Below are positions 1-7,940 of a stretch of DNA of 64,000 nucleotides, piece after piece. A program made the translations under genes and the position numbers. Source of the DNA: JAAUQA01 sp036351435 (GTDB lineage Bacteria > Pseudomonadota > Gammaproteobacteria > Competibacterales > Competibacteraceae); assembly GCA_036351435.1 (NCBI GenBank), contig JAZBPA010000002.1:27745-91744 (forward strand), read 5' to 3'. Numbering within the stretch: position 1 is the first letter of the stretch; every line of letters starts with the position of its first letter. The notes below the pieces were generated by a model that ran no database searches, was not told the DNA's origin, and worked only from the letters and a program-made list of their open reading frames with translations.

Positions 1-503
1 GCGATGGACAAGGTGAAGCCATGAATGCCGGCTTTGGCTGCAGCGTAGTTACATTGGCCATACTGTCCTTTCTGGGCATTCATAGAAGACATGTTGACGA
101 TACGTCCCCAACCTCTGGCGATCATTTTGCCAAATACATGTTTGGTCATGTTGAACGCGCCGGTTAGATTGGTGTTGATAACTGCATCCCACTGAGTTTT
201 GTCCATTTTTTTTAAAACGCTGTCGCGGGTAACGGCAGCGTTGTTGATCAAAATCTCAACCGGACCGATATCCGCCTCGACCTGTGCAACCAATGCCGCA
301 CAGGAGTCAAAGTCAGCAACATCTACTGGATAAACACTGATGTCATAGTCTTCAGCTTTGCAGGACTCCTGCCATAGCAAAGCCTGCTCTTCTTCAGCGG
401 AGTAGTAAGCAGCCACTACAATCCGGCCCTGTCGAGCCAAAGCTTTACAGATGGTTTTGCCCAGCCCGCCGTTACCACCGGTTACAATTGCAACTTTGGG
501 CAT
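1..503 (-). CDS. phaB: Acetoacetyl-CoA reductase PhaB (partial, C-terminus outside window)
   Basis: NADPH-dependent reductase making (R)-3-hydroxybutyryl-CoA from acetoacetyl-CoA for polyhydroxybutyrate synthesis. The gene starts at an ATG at 503 and runs off the left edge, so only 168 N-terminal residues are visible. My translation shows the short-chain dehydrogenase nucleotide loop TGGNGGLG (8-15), NNAA (87-90), the serine region NMSS (about 137-140) and the catalytic pair Tyr153/Lys157 in YAAAK. It lies 32 bases downstream of phaA on the same strand, which favours PhaB over the related FabG. The missing part would hold the rest of the substrate loop. Confidence 0.9.
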   Translation of the reverse strand, partial: MPKVAIVTGGNGGLGKTICKALARQGRIVVAAYYSAEEEQALLWQESCKAEDYDISVYPVDVADFDSCAALVAQVEADIGPVEILINNAAVTRDSVLKKMDKTQWDAVINTNLTGAFNMTKHVFGKMIARGWGRIVNMSSMNAQKGQYGQCNYAAAKAGIHGFTLSI

Positions 504-535
504 GTTATCGATTGCTCCGTGATCGCCCGATCCGT

Positions 536-1717
536 TTAATTCCGTTCAACAGCCAGCGCAACCCCTTGACCGCCGCCGATGCAAAGGGTGGCTAAGCCTT
601 TCTTAGCGTCACTGCGCGCCATTTCATGTAGTAAAGAAACCAGAATCCGGCACCCGGAAGCTCCGATGGGATGCCCTAGGGCGATAGCGCCGCCGTTGAC
701 ATTGACCTTGCTTGTATCCCAACCCATTTCTCGGTTGACGCAAATGGCTTGAGCGGCGAATGCCTCATTAGCTTCGATTACATCTAAGTCGTCCACAGTC
801 CAACCGGCCCGTTGCAAACACAATCGGCTGGCAGGAATAGGACCGGTACCCATAATCTTGGGATCGACGCCAGCTTTAGCATAAGCAACTACCCGGGCCA
901 GAGGCTCTAGTCCTAACTGCTCTGCTTTGCGTGCCGTCATGAGTAATACTACTGCGGCACCATCGTTGATGCCCGAAGCATTGCCGGCCGTAACGGTGCC
1001 GTCATGTTTGAACGCGGGTCTTAAATTGCCTAACGTCTCAGCGGTGGAGCCGGGGCGGGGAAATTCGTCAGTATCGAAAATCTTGGGACTGCCCCGTCGT
1101 TGAGGAATCTCGATAGGTACGATTTCTTCCTTGAAGTTACCTCCTTCGATGGCAGCCATTGCCTTGTTCTGTGACTCTGCCGAGAACGCATCCTGATCTT
1201 CCCGAGAAATGTTCCAGCGCTCGACGATGTTCTCCGCAGTGATACCCATATGATAATGGTTAAGGGCGCAGAGCAGGCCCTCATTGAGCATGGAATCGAC
1301 TAACTTCCATTCGCCCATGACTGTGCCGCGTCGTGAATTCATCACCACATGCGGGGCAAGACTCATGTTTTCCTGGCCGCCGGCAATGACGATTTCGCTA
1401 TCGCCATCACGAATGGCCTGAGTACCTAAATGAACCGCTTTTAAACCGCTTCCGCACACTTTGTTGATGGTCATGGCGGGCACTGAGTTACCCAGTCCCG
1501 CATGCAGTGCGGCAATACGAGCAGGGTTCTGACCTACTCCGGCAGTCAGCACTTGGCCGAGGACCACTTCACTGACTTGGTCAGGTTGTACGCCCGCACG
1601 CTGCAGGACCGCCTCAATAACAGTAGCGCCTAAGGTGCTCGCAGGGATATGGGACAACGTCCCCATGAAATTGCCGATAGCAGTTCTGGCGGCGGCGACG
1701 ATGACTACATCTTCCAT
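536..1717 (-). CDS. phaA: Acetyl-CoA acetyltransferase (beta-ketothiolase) PhaA
   Basis: Thiolase that condenses two acetyl-CoA to acetoacetyl-CoA, the first step of polyhydroxybutyrate synthesis. At 393 residues it has the usual thiolase length. The nucleophile Cys88 is in NKVCGSG, His349 in GHPIGASG and the second catalytic cysteine, Cys379, in CIGGGQG near the C-terminus. The ATG at 1717 follows a GGAG Shine-Dalgarno. It precedes phaB by 32 bases on the same strand, so the two are probably cotranscribed; the polymer synthase phaC is not in the window. A role in fatty acid degradation is possible for the family, but the phaB partner argues for polymer synthesis. Confidence 0.93.
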   Translation of the reverse strand: MEDVVIVAAARTAIGNFMGTLSHIPASTLGATVIEAVLQRAGVQPDQVSEVVLGQVLTAGVGQNPARIAALHAGLGNSVPAMTINKVCGSGLKAVHLGTQAIRDGDSEIVIAGGQENMSLAPHVVMNSRRGTVMGEWKLVDSMLNEGLLCALNHYHMGITAENIVERWNISREDQDAFSAESQNKAMAAIEGGNFKEEIVPIEIPQRRGSPKIFDTDEFPRPGSTAETLGNLRPAFKHDGTVTAGNASGINDGAAVVLLMTARKAEQLGLEPLARVVAYAKAGVDPKIMGTGPIPASRLCLQRAGWTVDDLDVIEANEAFAAQAICVNREMGWDTSKVNVNGGAIALGHPIGASGCRILVSLLHEMARSDAKKGLATLCIGGGQGVALAVERN

Positions 1718-1985
1718 AGCTATCTCCGGTATCTAGTCATTGGCAGGCTGGTCGAACGGGGAAAGCCTGTCGCGATCTTCGATAAGGCTTTTCAAAGCGG
1801 CTGTGAATCTCATTAAAACCCACGAAAAGCACAGCTAACGCAGAATAAATTGCAAGATTGTACGAGAATACTGAAGTCTGAAGATAACCTTGTCAACTCA
1901 ATTTTGCCGCTCTGCAACACGACTTGCCTGACAGAATGAGAGGATTAAGTCCCGCTCAGGTGGGCAACACATTCCAAGCTGGCGT

Positions 1986-3032
1986 TCAAGGAGACAGGCA
2001 GCTCGTTCGTTGCGCGTCCAACACGGCGAAATAAACCAGCAGGGTCTGCTGTGAAGCGCGGCGGTTATCATCGCTGATCATGAAAAACCGTTGTTTGCGA
2101 TGATGGGCTAGACCCTCGAAATTATCTAATATCCAGCCTTGGCTGTTATTAAAAACGGCAACATCTGTCACTGTCAGCGAGTCAATTGATTTCAGCTCAG
2201 TCCGCCGCAAGGTAATGATTAGCGGTGCTAGCGGGGAGACGAACGCACGTTCCAAGGTCAGCAAATCGCCATCAGGGAATACATCCATGCCGACCAAAGC
2301 ACTATTAGCTGCTGAGGCTAACGGATAAGACCAGGATCGTGCTTGTCGACCCAAAGCCACTAAAGGTATATGCCGTGCAGAATCGTCGCGCATGGCCATC
2401 TCGGGTGCTGTTATTAAACCCCACCGCGGGTGGAAAGCCAGAGCCTCTAAGGCTTTATTGGGCCCGGCGTAACGGGTGATATTCTGCAATACCGGCGGTA
2501 AGATTTCTTCAGCTAGGCGTTTGCCGGTTGGGGTATACCAAACGACCCGTGGCTTCCGTTCGAAGGACACTGCTAAACGGCTATCGCCGGGTACTCCGTT
2601 AGCCCCATTGGCGATAGCCAAACCTTCGGCATCGGCCCAAGGTGGGGTGAGCGGACGGTTGTTTCGGTCCCGGAGCTGATGAGCCGCCACAACCTGCACT
2701 GCAGTTAAGTGACCGCCGTTGAACACGGGGCTTAGCTGAAACAGCTGCGCATTATCGGCAAGCGCGTACAAAAGCCCAGCATCGTTATCCCAAGCCAGTC
2801 CAGACAAGCCACCTAGAGTCTGGTCATCTACAGTGATATTAGCCAGCCGTAGGGCGCCCAGCAGCCTTACATTCTCGTGGCAGTCCCCGGGCTGCAGGCG
2901 CAAAGAGAAAGCAACCGGGGAACTGATAGAGGGTGCTGATTGAACAATCATTGGGAACGATGTCAATAAGACCATAAAACCGATTGCGTTAAGCAGTAGG
3001 TTTCGGCACATGACTTGTGAGTATGGCATCAT
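1986..3032 (-). CDS. Exported esterase-like phytase family protein
   Basis: Predicted secreted protein of 348 residues. The first 30-odd residues contain a hydrophobic stretch ending near IVQSA that reads as a signal peptide. The mature part resembles the 'esterase-like activity of phytase' family, a probable beta-propeller: LSGLAWDNDAGLLYALADN near the start, AEGLAIANG, KALEALAFHPRWGL in the middle and NFEGLAHH near the end are the spaced E-G/A-L repeat motifs of that family. The ATG at 3032 is preferred because an AAGGA lies about 10 bases upstream; a GTG at 3068 would add 12 residues before the signal. The substrate cannot be inferred. It diverges from the UPF0340 gene with 63 bases between starts. 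Confidence 0.7.
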   Translation of the reverse strand: MMPYSQVMCRNLLLNAIGFMVLLTSFPMIVQSAPSISSPVAFSLRLQPGDCHENVRLLGALRLANITVDDQTLGGLSGLAWDNDAGLLYALADNAQLFQLSPVFNGGHLTAVQVVAAHQLRDRNNRPLTPPWADAEGLAIANGANGVPGDSRLAVSFERKPRVVWYTPTGKRLAEEILPPVLQNITRYAGPNKALEALAFHPRWGLITAPEMAMRDDSARHIPLVALGRQARSWSYPLASAANSALVGMDVFPDGDLLTLERAFVSPLAPLIITLRRTELKSIDSLTVTDVAVFNNSQGWILDNFEGLAHHRKQRFFMISDDNRRASQQTLLVYFAVLDAQRTSCLSP

Positions 3033-3095
3033 AAAGGCAGAATCCTTCGTCGAAGCGCCATCGCGCACCTTACACAGCTATAGATCTATGATGTT

Positions 3096-3674
3096 ATGAG
3101 CTCAGTCCCTCTAATCACCCAGCAAGTGCAAGCGGTTGTTGCGGAAGTAGCAGAACTGTCCGGCCTAACGAATAACCAGTTGTTGGTCATTGGCTGTAGT
3201 ACCAGTGAAATCATGGGCAAACCCATCGGTAAGGGCGGCAGTGAAGCCATTGCTGCGGCAGTGTATCAGGGCATCGAAACCACGCAACAGCAGTATGGGT
3301 TCGCCGTGGCCTTTCAGTGCTGCGAACATCTGAATCGCGCCTTGGTAGTCGAACGCGCTACGCAACGGCGCTTTACTCTGGAAGAAGTGACGGTTGTGCC
3401 GATTCCCAGTGCGGGCGGTGCGATGGCTGCTTTCGCTTATAGGCAATGGCTTGAGCCAGTGGTGGTGGAAACCATTATTGCGGATGCGGGTGTCGATATC
3501 GGTAATACGCTGATCGGGATGCATTTGCGGCGAGTGGCGGTACCTATTCGACCCAGTGTAAGGACTATTGGTGAAGCCCATGTGACAGCCGCAAAAACTC
3601 GCCCCAAATTAATCGGTGGGATGCGCGCTGTTTATCAGCTTGACAGCAACGACTCGGTTGCGCGTGAGGCGTGA
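3096..3674 (+). CDS. UPF0340/DUF436 (TIGR01440-type) protein
   Basis: A 192-residue protein that I recognise as the UPF0340/DUF436 family (Bacillus YwlG type), whose function is not established. Visible family marks are GCSTSEIMGKPIGKGGS (33-49), FQCCEHLNRAL (73-83) and, in the C-terminal half, VDIGNTLIGMHLRRVAVP. There is no signal peptide or membrane segment. The family is best known from Firmicutes, so its presence here is unusual. It ends 3 bases before bioH and is therefore probably cotranscribed with the biotin genes. No strong Shine-Dalgarno precedes the ATG. The family call is fairly secure; any role in biotin synthesis is only suggested by position. Confidence 0.75.
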   Translation: MSSVPLITQQVQAVVAEVAELSGLTNNQLLVIGCSTSEIMGKPIGKGGSEAIAAAVYQGIETTQQQYGFAVAFQCCEHLNRALVVERATQRRFTLEEVTVVPIPSAGGAMAAFAYRQWLEPVVVETIIADAGVDIGNTLIGMHLRRVAVPIRPSVRTIGEAHVTAAKTRPKLIGGMRAVYQLDSNDSVAREA

Positions 3675-3677
3675 GGC

Positions 3678-4481
3678 GTGCGATACACCGATTTGCCTTT
3701 GCCTGACGCCCCCACGCTCTATGTCCAAACCGTTGGCCAAGGTGACGATCTGGTTCTACTACATGGCTGGGGAATGCATTCCGGTATCTGGGAAGATACG
3801 GTTGAAGCGCTGTGCGATTATTACCGGGTTACCATTTTAGATTTGCCGGGGCACGGCTACAGTCGCGATGTCACAGTGGGTTCTACGTTGCGGGAGCTTA
3901 CTCAGGCGGTCGCTGCAGCGGTTCCCAAGACACCAGCCATCTGGCTGGGTTGGTCGTTAGGGGGGTTGATTGCTCAGCGCCTTGCCATCGACTGCCCGGA
4001 ACGCATGAATAAGCTGATTCTGGTGGGCAGTTCGCCGTGCTTTGTCCGTCGTTCCGATTGGCCTCATGCAATGGAACTTACGGTTTTGCATCAATTCGCC
4101 GCTAGTCTTAATCGCGATTATCGGGCTACTATGAAACGCTTTCTGGCCTTGGAGGTGCATGGTAGCGACCACGCGACCGAGCAATTGCGAGTGCTAAGGG
4201 AACTGGTTTTCCAACATGGCGAACCGAATTGCAATGTGCTGCGTGACGGTTTGCAGGTTTTGCAAGATACCGATCTACGTGCCGAATTACATCACATTCG
4301 GTGCTCCACACTGGTGTTGTTAGGACGGCGTGATAATTTGGTCCCGCCGAATGCGGGCGTAGCGACTTGCGCACTGTTGCCAAACGCCCGTTCGCACACC
4401 TTCGAGCACGCTGCTCATGCCCCTTTTTTCTCCCATTCCCAGGAATTTATCGAGCAGTTGAGATGGTTTCTAAATGATTGA
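3678..4481 (+). CDS. bioH: Pimeloyl-ACP methyl ester carboxylesterase BioH
   Basis: Alpha/beta hydrolase that removes the methyl group from pimeloyl-ACP methyl ester, ending the BioC/BioH disguise pathway of pimelate synthesis. The 267 residues carry the oxyanion-hole HGWG (29-32), nucleophile Ser93 in GWSLGG, Asp219 in GRRDNLVPP and His247 in EHAAHAPFF, a complete triad. The start is a GTG preceded by a tandem GTGAGGC GTGAGGC; the first GAGG sits about 8 bases upstream and can serve as the ribosome site. The 3' end overlaps bioC by 8 bases. bioB, bioF and bioA are not in the window. Confidence 0.9.
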   Translation: MRYTDLPLPDAPTLYVQTVGQGDDLVLLHGWGMHSGIWEDTVEALCDYYRVTILDLPGHGYSRDVTVGSTLRELTQAVAAAVPKTPAIWLGWSLGGLIAQRLAIDCPERMNKLILVGSSPCFVRRSDWPHAMELTVLHQFAASLNRDYRATMKRFLALEVHGSDHATEQLRVLRELVFQHGEPNCNVLRDGLQVLQDTDLRAELHHIRCSTLVLLGRRDNLVPPNAGVATCALLPNARSHTFEHAAHAPFFSHSQEFIEQLRWFLND

Positions 4482-5349
4482 CGATACGCAGTTTCAACTG
4501 GACAAGACGTTGATTCGTCAGTCCTTCGAGCAAGCGGCTCCCCGCTATGACGAAGTGGCGGTGTTGCAGCGAGAAGTCGGCAATCGCTTGGTTGAACGGT
4601 TGGACTGGGTGAGGCTGGAGCCAAGCGTGATTGCCGATATCGGTTGCGGTACCGGTTTCGCTGCGCTTGCCTTGATGAAAAAATACCGCAAAGCCGAGGT
4701 GATGGGCTTAGATATCACAACGGCGATGTTAGCTATCGCCCGTAAACGGACCCCGTGGTTTCGCAAACTCCATTGCATATGCGGCGATGCCGAGTCACTA
4801 CCGCTGAGCGATGCGAGCTGCGACCTAGTATTTTCCAACCTTACCCTGCAGTGGTGTGCATTGGATGACGCGCTGCGGGAATGTCGTCGGGTGCTCAAGC
4901 CGGGCGGTTTGCTGATGTTCAGTACGCTGGGGCCGGACACCCTCATTGAACTTCGGCGGAGCTGGGAAGCGGTAGACACTTACAATCACGTCAATGCCTT
5001 TATCGATATGCATGATGTCGGTGATGCGCTGCTCCGTGCCGAGTTGCTTGAGCCGGTGGTCGATGTTGAACACATCAATTTGACCTACAGCGATGTCAGT
5101 AAACTGATGCGCGATCTCAAAACTCTGGGCGCGCACAATATCTCTGCAGGCCGTGCCCAAGGATTGACCGGCAAGGGTCGATTGCGCGCCATGCGAGCCG
5201 CCTATGAACAATTTCGTCTGCCGGACGGTTTGTTGCCGGCTACTTATGAAATCGTCTACGGTCACGCCTGGGCTCCGCCACAAGCCATGTCCCACCGCCG
5301 TGCCGATGGAGCCAGTGTGTTTCCAGTATCTCTATTACGCCGAGGTTAG
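4474..5349 (+). CDS. bioC: Malonyl-ACP O-methyltransferase BioC
   Basis: SAM-dependent methyltransferase that methylates malonyl-ACP so that fatty acid synthesis can extend it to a pimeloyl chain. It has 291 residues with motif I at about 53-62 (ADIGCGTGFA), MGLDITTAML as motif II, CDLVFSNLTLQW around the motif IV region, and LKPGGLLMFSTLG, which is typical of BioC. The N-terminal RQSFEQAAPRYDEVA matches the family start. It overlaps bioH by 8 bases and is followed after 7 bases by bioD, so bioH-bioC-bioD looks like one transcript. The C-terminus (GASVFPVSLLRRG) is intact. Confidence 0.92.
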   Translation: MIDDTQFQLDKTLIRQSFEQAAPRYDEVAVLQREVGNRLVERLDWVRLEPSVIADIGCGTGFAALALMKKYRKAEVMGLDITTAMLAIARKRTPWFRKLHCICGDAESLPLSDASCDLVFSNLTLQWCALDDALRECRRVLKPGGLLMFSTLGPDTLIELRRSWEAVDTYNHVNAFIDMHDVGDALLRAELLEPVVDVEHINLTYSDVSKLMRDLKTLGAHNISAGRAQGLTGKGRLRAMRAAYEQFRLPDGLLPATYEIVYGHAWAPPQAMSHRRADGASVFPVSLLRRG

Positions 5350-5356
5350 CGCAACC

Positions 5357-6073
5357 GTGAGCAAATTAAGGGGCTTTTTCATTACCGGCACCGATACTGA
5401 AGTAGGTAAGACGGAAGTTGCCTGTGGATTGATCGCCGCTCTGAAGCAACGGCACTATACGACCTTGGGAATGAAACCCATTGCCAGTGGTTGTGAATCT
5501 ACTCCAGAGGGTTTGCGCAACGCCGATGCACTGGCATTGCAAGCGGTTTCTTCACTGGCGTTGCCTTACGAAAGCATCAATCTATACAGTTTCGAACCCC
5601 CGATTGCTCCCCACATCGCGGCTCAGGATGCAGGCGTCGCGATTGATTTCAACCACATTCGGGCCGGCGCTGAGCAACTTGGACAACGGGCAGATTGTGT
5701 GATCGTCGAAGGGGCGGGTGGCTGGCGAGTGCCGTTGGGGCCGGATGGCGATATGGCAACCCTAGCTAAAGTATTGGGATTGCCGGTTATTCTGGTGGTC
5801 GGTATACGCTTGGGATGTATCAATCATGCGCTGCTGAGCGCCGCAGCAATTGTCGATTCCGGCCTGTCGCTTGTTGGTTGGGTTGCTAATCGCATTGATC
5901 CAGACAGCGCACGCTTCCAGGAAAATCTGGATACTTTGCAAGAGGCCATTGTAGCACCTTGCCTCGGGGTAGTTCCTTTCTTGTCTGAGCGTGAACCAGC
6001 AACGCTTGCCGCTTATCTAAAGATTGATTGTTTATTGGATCAGCCGGCGGCGCAGAAAACCACATATTCCTAA
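5357..6073 (+). CDS. bioD: ATP-dependent dethiobiotin synthetase BioD
   Basis: Closes the ureido ring of dethiobiotin from 7,8-diaminopelargonic acid, CO2 and ATP. The GTG at 5357 is chosen because the protein then opens in the family manner with GFFITGTDTEVGKTEVA, placing the P-loop at residues 11-19, and because bioC ends just upstream at 5349. An in-frame extension back to 5204 would overlap bioC by about 145 bases and adds nothing family-like. Further family marks are KPIASGC and VIVEGAGGWRVPLG. The length of 238 residues is normal. A possible promoter for the next operon lies just after its stop. Confidence 0.92.
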   Translation: MSKLRGFFITGTDTEVGKTEVACGLIAALKQRHYTTLGMKPIASGCESTPEGLRNADALALQAVSSLALPYESINLYSFEPPIAPHIAAQDAGVAIDFNHIRAGAEQLGQRADCVIVEGAGGWRVPLGPDGDMATLAKVLGLPVILVVGIRLGCINHALLSAAAIVDSGLSLVGWVANRIDPDSARFQENLDTLQEAIVAPCLGVVPFLSEREPATLAAYLKIDCLLDQPAAQKTTYS

Positions 6074-6079
6074 CTGTTA

Positions 6080-6108
6080 TTGACAAATTTCAATCAGTTA
6101 TATAAGAA
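6080..6108 (+). promoter_or_regulatory. Possible sigma-70 promoter of the cox cluster
   Basis: A perfect -35 TTGACA (6080-6085) is followed by the AT-rich TATATAAGAAT. The -10 could be TATAAG at 6101 (15-base spacer) or TAAGAA at 6103 (17-base spacer). It sits between bioD and the DUF2244 gene, the right place to start the oxidase transcript. This is read by eye only; no start site is known. Confidence 0.45.
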
Positions 6109-6150
6109 TACCCTAATTAACCGTCGTGGACCATTTGCCCGAGATATGCA

Positions 6151-6678
6151 ATGATGGTTAATATTGAAAGCGACCTAAACGATGGCCATTGCCGTTTCGT
6201 GTTAAGCCCCAATCAGTCGTTGTCCTGGCGAGGATCGTTGTGGTTTTTTTTGAGCCTGCTCCTCGTATCCAGTGTGATTGCCGTCAGTATGACCATGCTC
6301 GGGTTCTGGTTGATTTTGCCCTTTGCTGGCTTGGAAATGTTGGCGTTAGGGCTTGGCTTATATGTGGTGGCCTGCCGTTGTTACGAACGGGAAGTCATAC
6401 TGATCGGTGCAGAGGATATCCGTATCGAGAGAGGCCGGGGTTATCCGCGACAACACTTCACTGTGGGCCGGGTTTGGGCGCGGGTTGTTTTAGAGCGTTG
6501 TCCTAGAGATTGGTATCCAAGTAAGCTATTGATCCGCTCTCATGGTCGAGCTGTTGAAGTCGGACGTTTTTTGCACGAGGAAGAACGTCGCCAGTTGGCC
6601 ACAGCACTAACCCACAGTTTACGCTATGACCCTCGCGTCCCATCCAGCGCTGCGGGAACCGTGGGCAAGACGTTTTAA
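6151..6678 (+). CDS. DUF2244 domain membrane protein
   Basis: A 175-residue protein of the DUF2244 family, often found next to cytochrome c oxidase genes in proteobacteria and without assigned function. Two hydrophobic segments, at about 27-50 and 52-74, form a membrane hairpin. The cytoplasmic C-terminal part carries a PH-like fold signature (CYEREVILIGAEDIRIERGRG, then the WARVVLERCP and LLIRSHGRAVEVGRFL stretches). It starts at a double ATG and ends 38 bases before coxB, so it is probably the first gene of the oxidase transcript. A role in oxidase assembly is inferred from position only. Confidence 0.8.
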   Translation: MMVNIESDLNDGHCRFVLSPNQSLSWRGSLWFFLSLLLVSSVIAVSMTMLGFWLILPFAGLEMLALGLGLYVVACRCYEREVILIGAEDIRIERGRGYPRQHFTVGRVWARVVLERCPRDWYPSKLLIRSHGRAVEVGRFLHEEERRQLATALTHSLRYDPRVPSSAAGTVGKTF

Positions 6679-6716
6679 CCAATAATCAATATTTATCCAA
6701 TTTCAGAGAGGGCTGC

Positions 6717-7919
6717 ATGCTAGTAAATTTTTTTGTACGTCTGCGCAGCGTCATAACGATCAGCGCTCTGCTCTTATGGAGTGCCTGTGCATCCGCCGCC
6801 TATGAACTGAATATGCCGGTGGGCGTTACCGATACCAGCCGCAGCGTTTACGATTTGCACATGCTGATCTTCTGGATCTGCGTGTTGATCGGTCTGGTTG
6901 TCTTCGGGGTGATGTTTTATTCGATGTATCATCACCGCAAATCCAAAGGTGCCGTAGCTGCCCAGTTCCATGAAAGCACTACCGTAGAAATTATCTGGAC
7001 CGTGGTGCCCATGTTGATCCTGATCGGGATGGCCATTCCTGCGACCCAGGTTCTGATCGCCATGGAAGACACCAGCGAGCCGGATATCACTGTCAAGGTG
7101 ACGGGTTATCAGTGGAAGTGGGGCTATGAATATCTGGATGAAGACATTCAGTTCTTCAGCAGCCTGTCTACCCCCAGAGAACAAATTGCTAACGCCGAGA
7201 CTAAGGGCGAACATTATCTGCTCGAAGTCGATAATCCGTTGGTACTGCCAGTTGGTAAGAAAATTCGTATTTTGACCACCGCCGCTGATGTGCTTCATGC
7301 GTGGTGGGTGCCTGCCTTGGGTTGGAAAAGAGACGCTATCCCCGGCTTCATCAACGACAGTTGGACGGTGATCAAGGAGCCCGGCACCTACCGCGGGCAA
7401 TGTGCCGAGCTGTGTGGGAAAGATCATGGTTTCATGCCGGTCGTCATAGAAGCCAAATCTGAAGAGGATTATCAACAGTGGTTAGCCGATATGAAAGGCG
7501 AAGCTGCTCAAGTCGCCGCCGCAGAAGCCGTTGACCGGGAATGGACTCAGGAAGAACTGATGTCCAAGGGTCAAGAAGTACATGATGGCGTCTGCGCCTC
7601 TTGTCATCAGGCCGGTGGCACTGGCGTGCCCGGCGCATTTCCGCCGCTGGTCGCCGGGCAGGTATTTAATGCCCCTGAACCCATGCTGCAACCGCTCCGT
7701 GAGATGGGTTTTCTCGGCCCCGACAACACCATTGTCATGGGTCCAGTGGAGCAGCATACCCAGATCGTATTAAAAGGCATACCGGGTAGCGCGATGCAAG
7801 CCTACGCGGAACAATTAAGCGATGCGGAAATTGCGGCCGTCATCACTTACCAACGCAACAGTTGGGGCAACGATACGGGCGATGTCGTCCAGCCCTCGAC
7901 CATCAAGTCAGCACGCTAA
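6717..7919 (+). CDS. coxB: Cytochrome c oxidase subunit II with fused C-terminal cytochrome c
   Basis: Subunit II receives electrons from cytochrome c and passes them through the binuclear CuA centre. The 400 residues comprise a signal peptide (to about 28), two TM helices (about 46-70 and 92-116), a cupredoxin domain with CuA ligands His194, Cys229, Cys233, His237 and Met240, and then a fused class I cytochrome c domain: CASCH at 293-297 and a candidate axial Met360 in PGSAM. This makes it a caa3-like subunit. QWKWGYEY (132-139) is the aromatic electron-entry patch. It has a GAGAGG Shine-Dalgarno and is followed after 21 bases by coxA. Confidence 0.95.
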   Translation: MLVNFFVRLRSVITISALLLWSACASAAYELNMPVGVTDTSRSVYDLHMLIFWICVLIGLVVFGVMFYSMYHHRKSKGAVAAQFHESTTVEIIWTVVPMLILIGMAIPATQVLIAMEDTSEPDITVKVTGYQWKWGYEYLDEDIQFFSSLSTPREQIANAETKGEHYLLEVDNPLVLPVGKKIRILTTAADVLHAWWVPALGWKRDAIPGFINDSWTVIKEPGTYRGQCAELCGKDHGFMPVVIEAKSEEDYQQWLADMKGEAAQVAAAEAVDREWTQEELMSKGQEVHDGVCASCHQAGGTGVPGAFPPLVAGQVFNAPEPMLQPLREMGFLGPDNTIVMGPVEQHTQIVLKGIPGSAMQAYAEQLSDAEIAAVITYQRNSWGNDTGDVVQPSTIKSAR

Positions 7920-7940
7920 CTCGGGGAGATCATCACGCTT

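Noticed and set aside
1857..1896. Sigma-70 promoter upstream of phaA
   Set aside because: A minus-strand TTGACA (1891-1896) and TACAAT (1857-1862) are present, but the 28-base spacing is too long.
5204..5356. Upstream extension of bioD into bioC
   Set aside because: It would overlap bioC by about 145 bases, and the family N-terminus begins at GTG 5357.
6774..7475. 233-codon open frame antisense to coxB
   Set aside because: It mirrors a gene whose CuA ligands are intact, shows no family motifs and has histidine-rich shadow composition.
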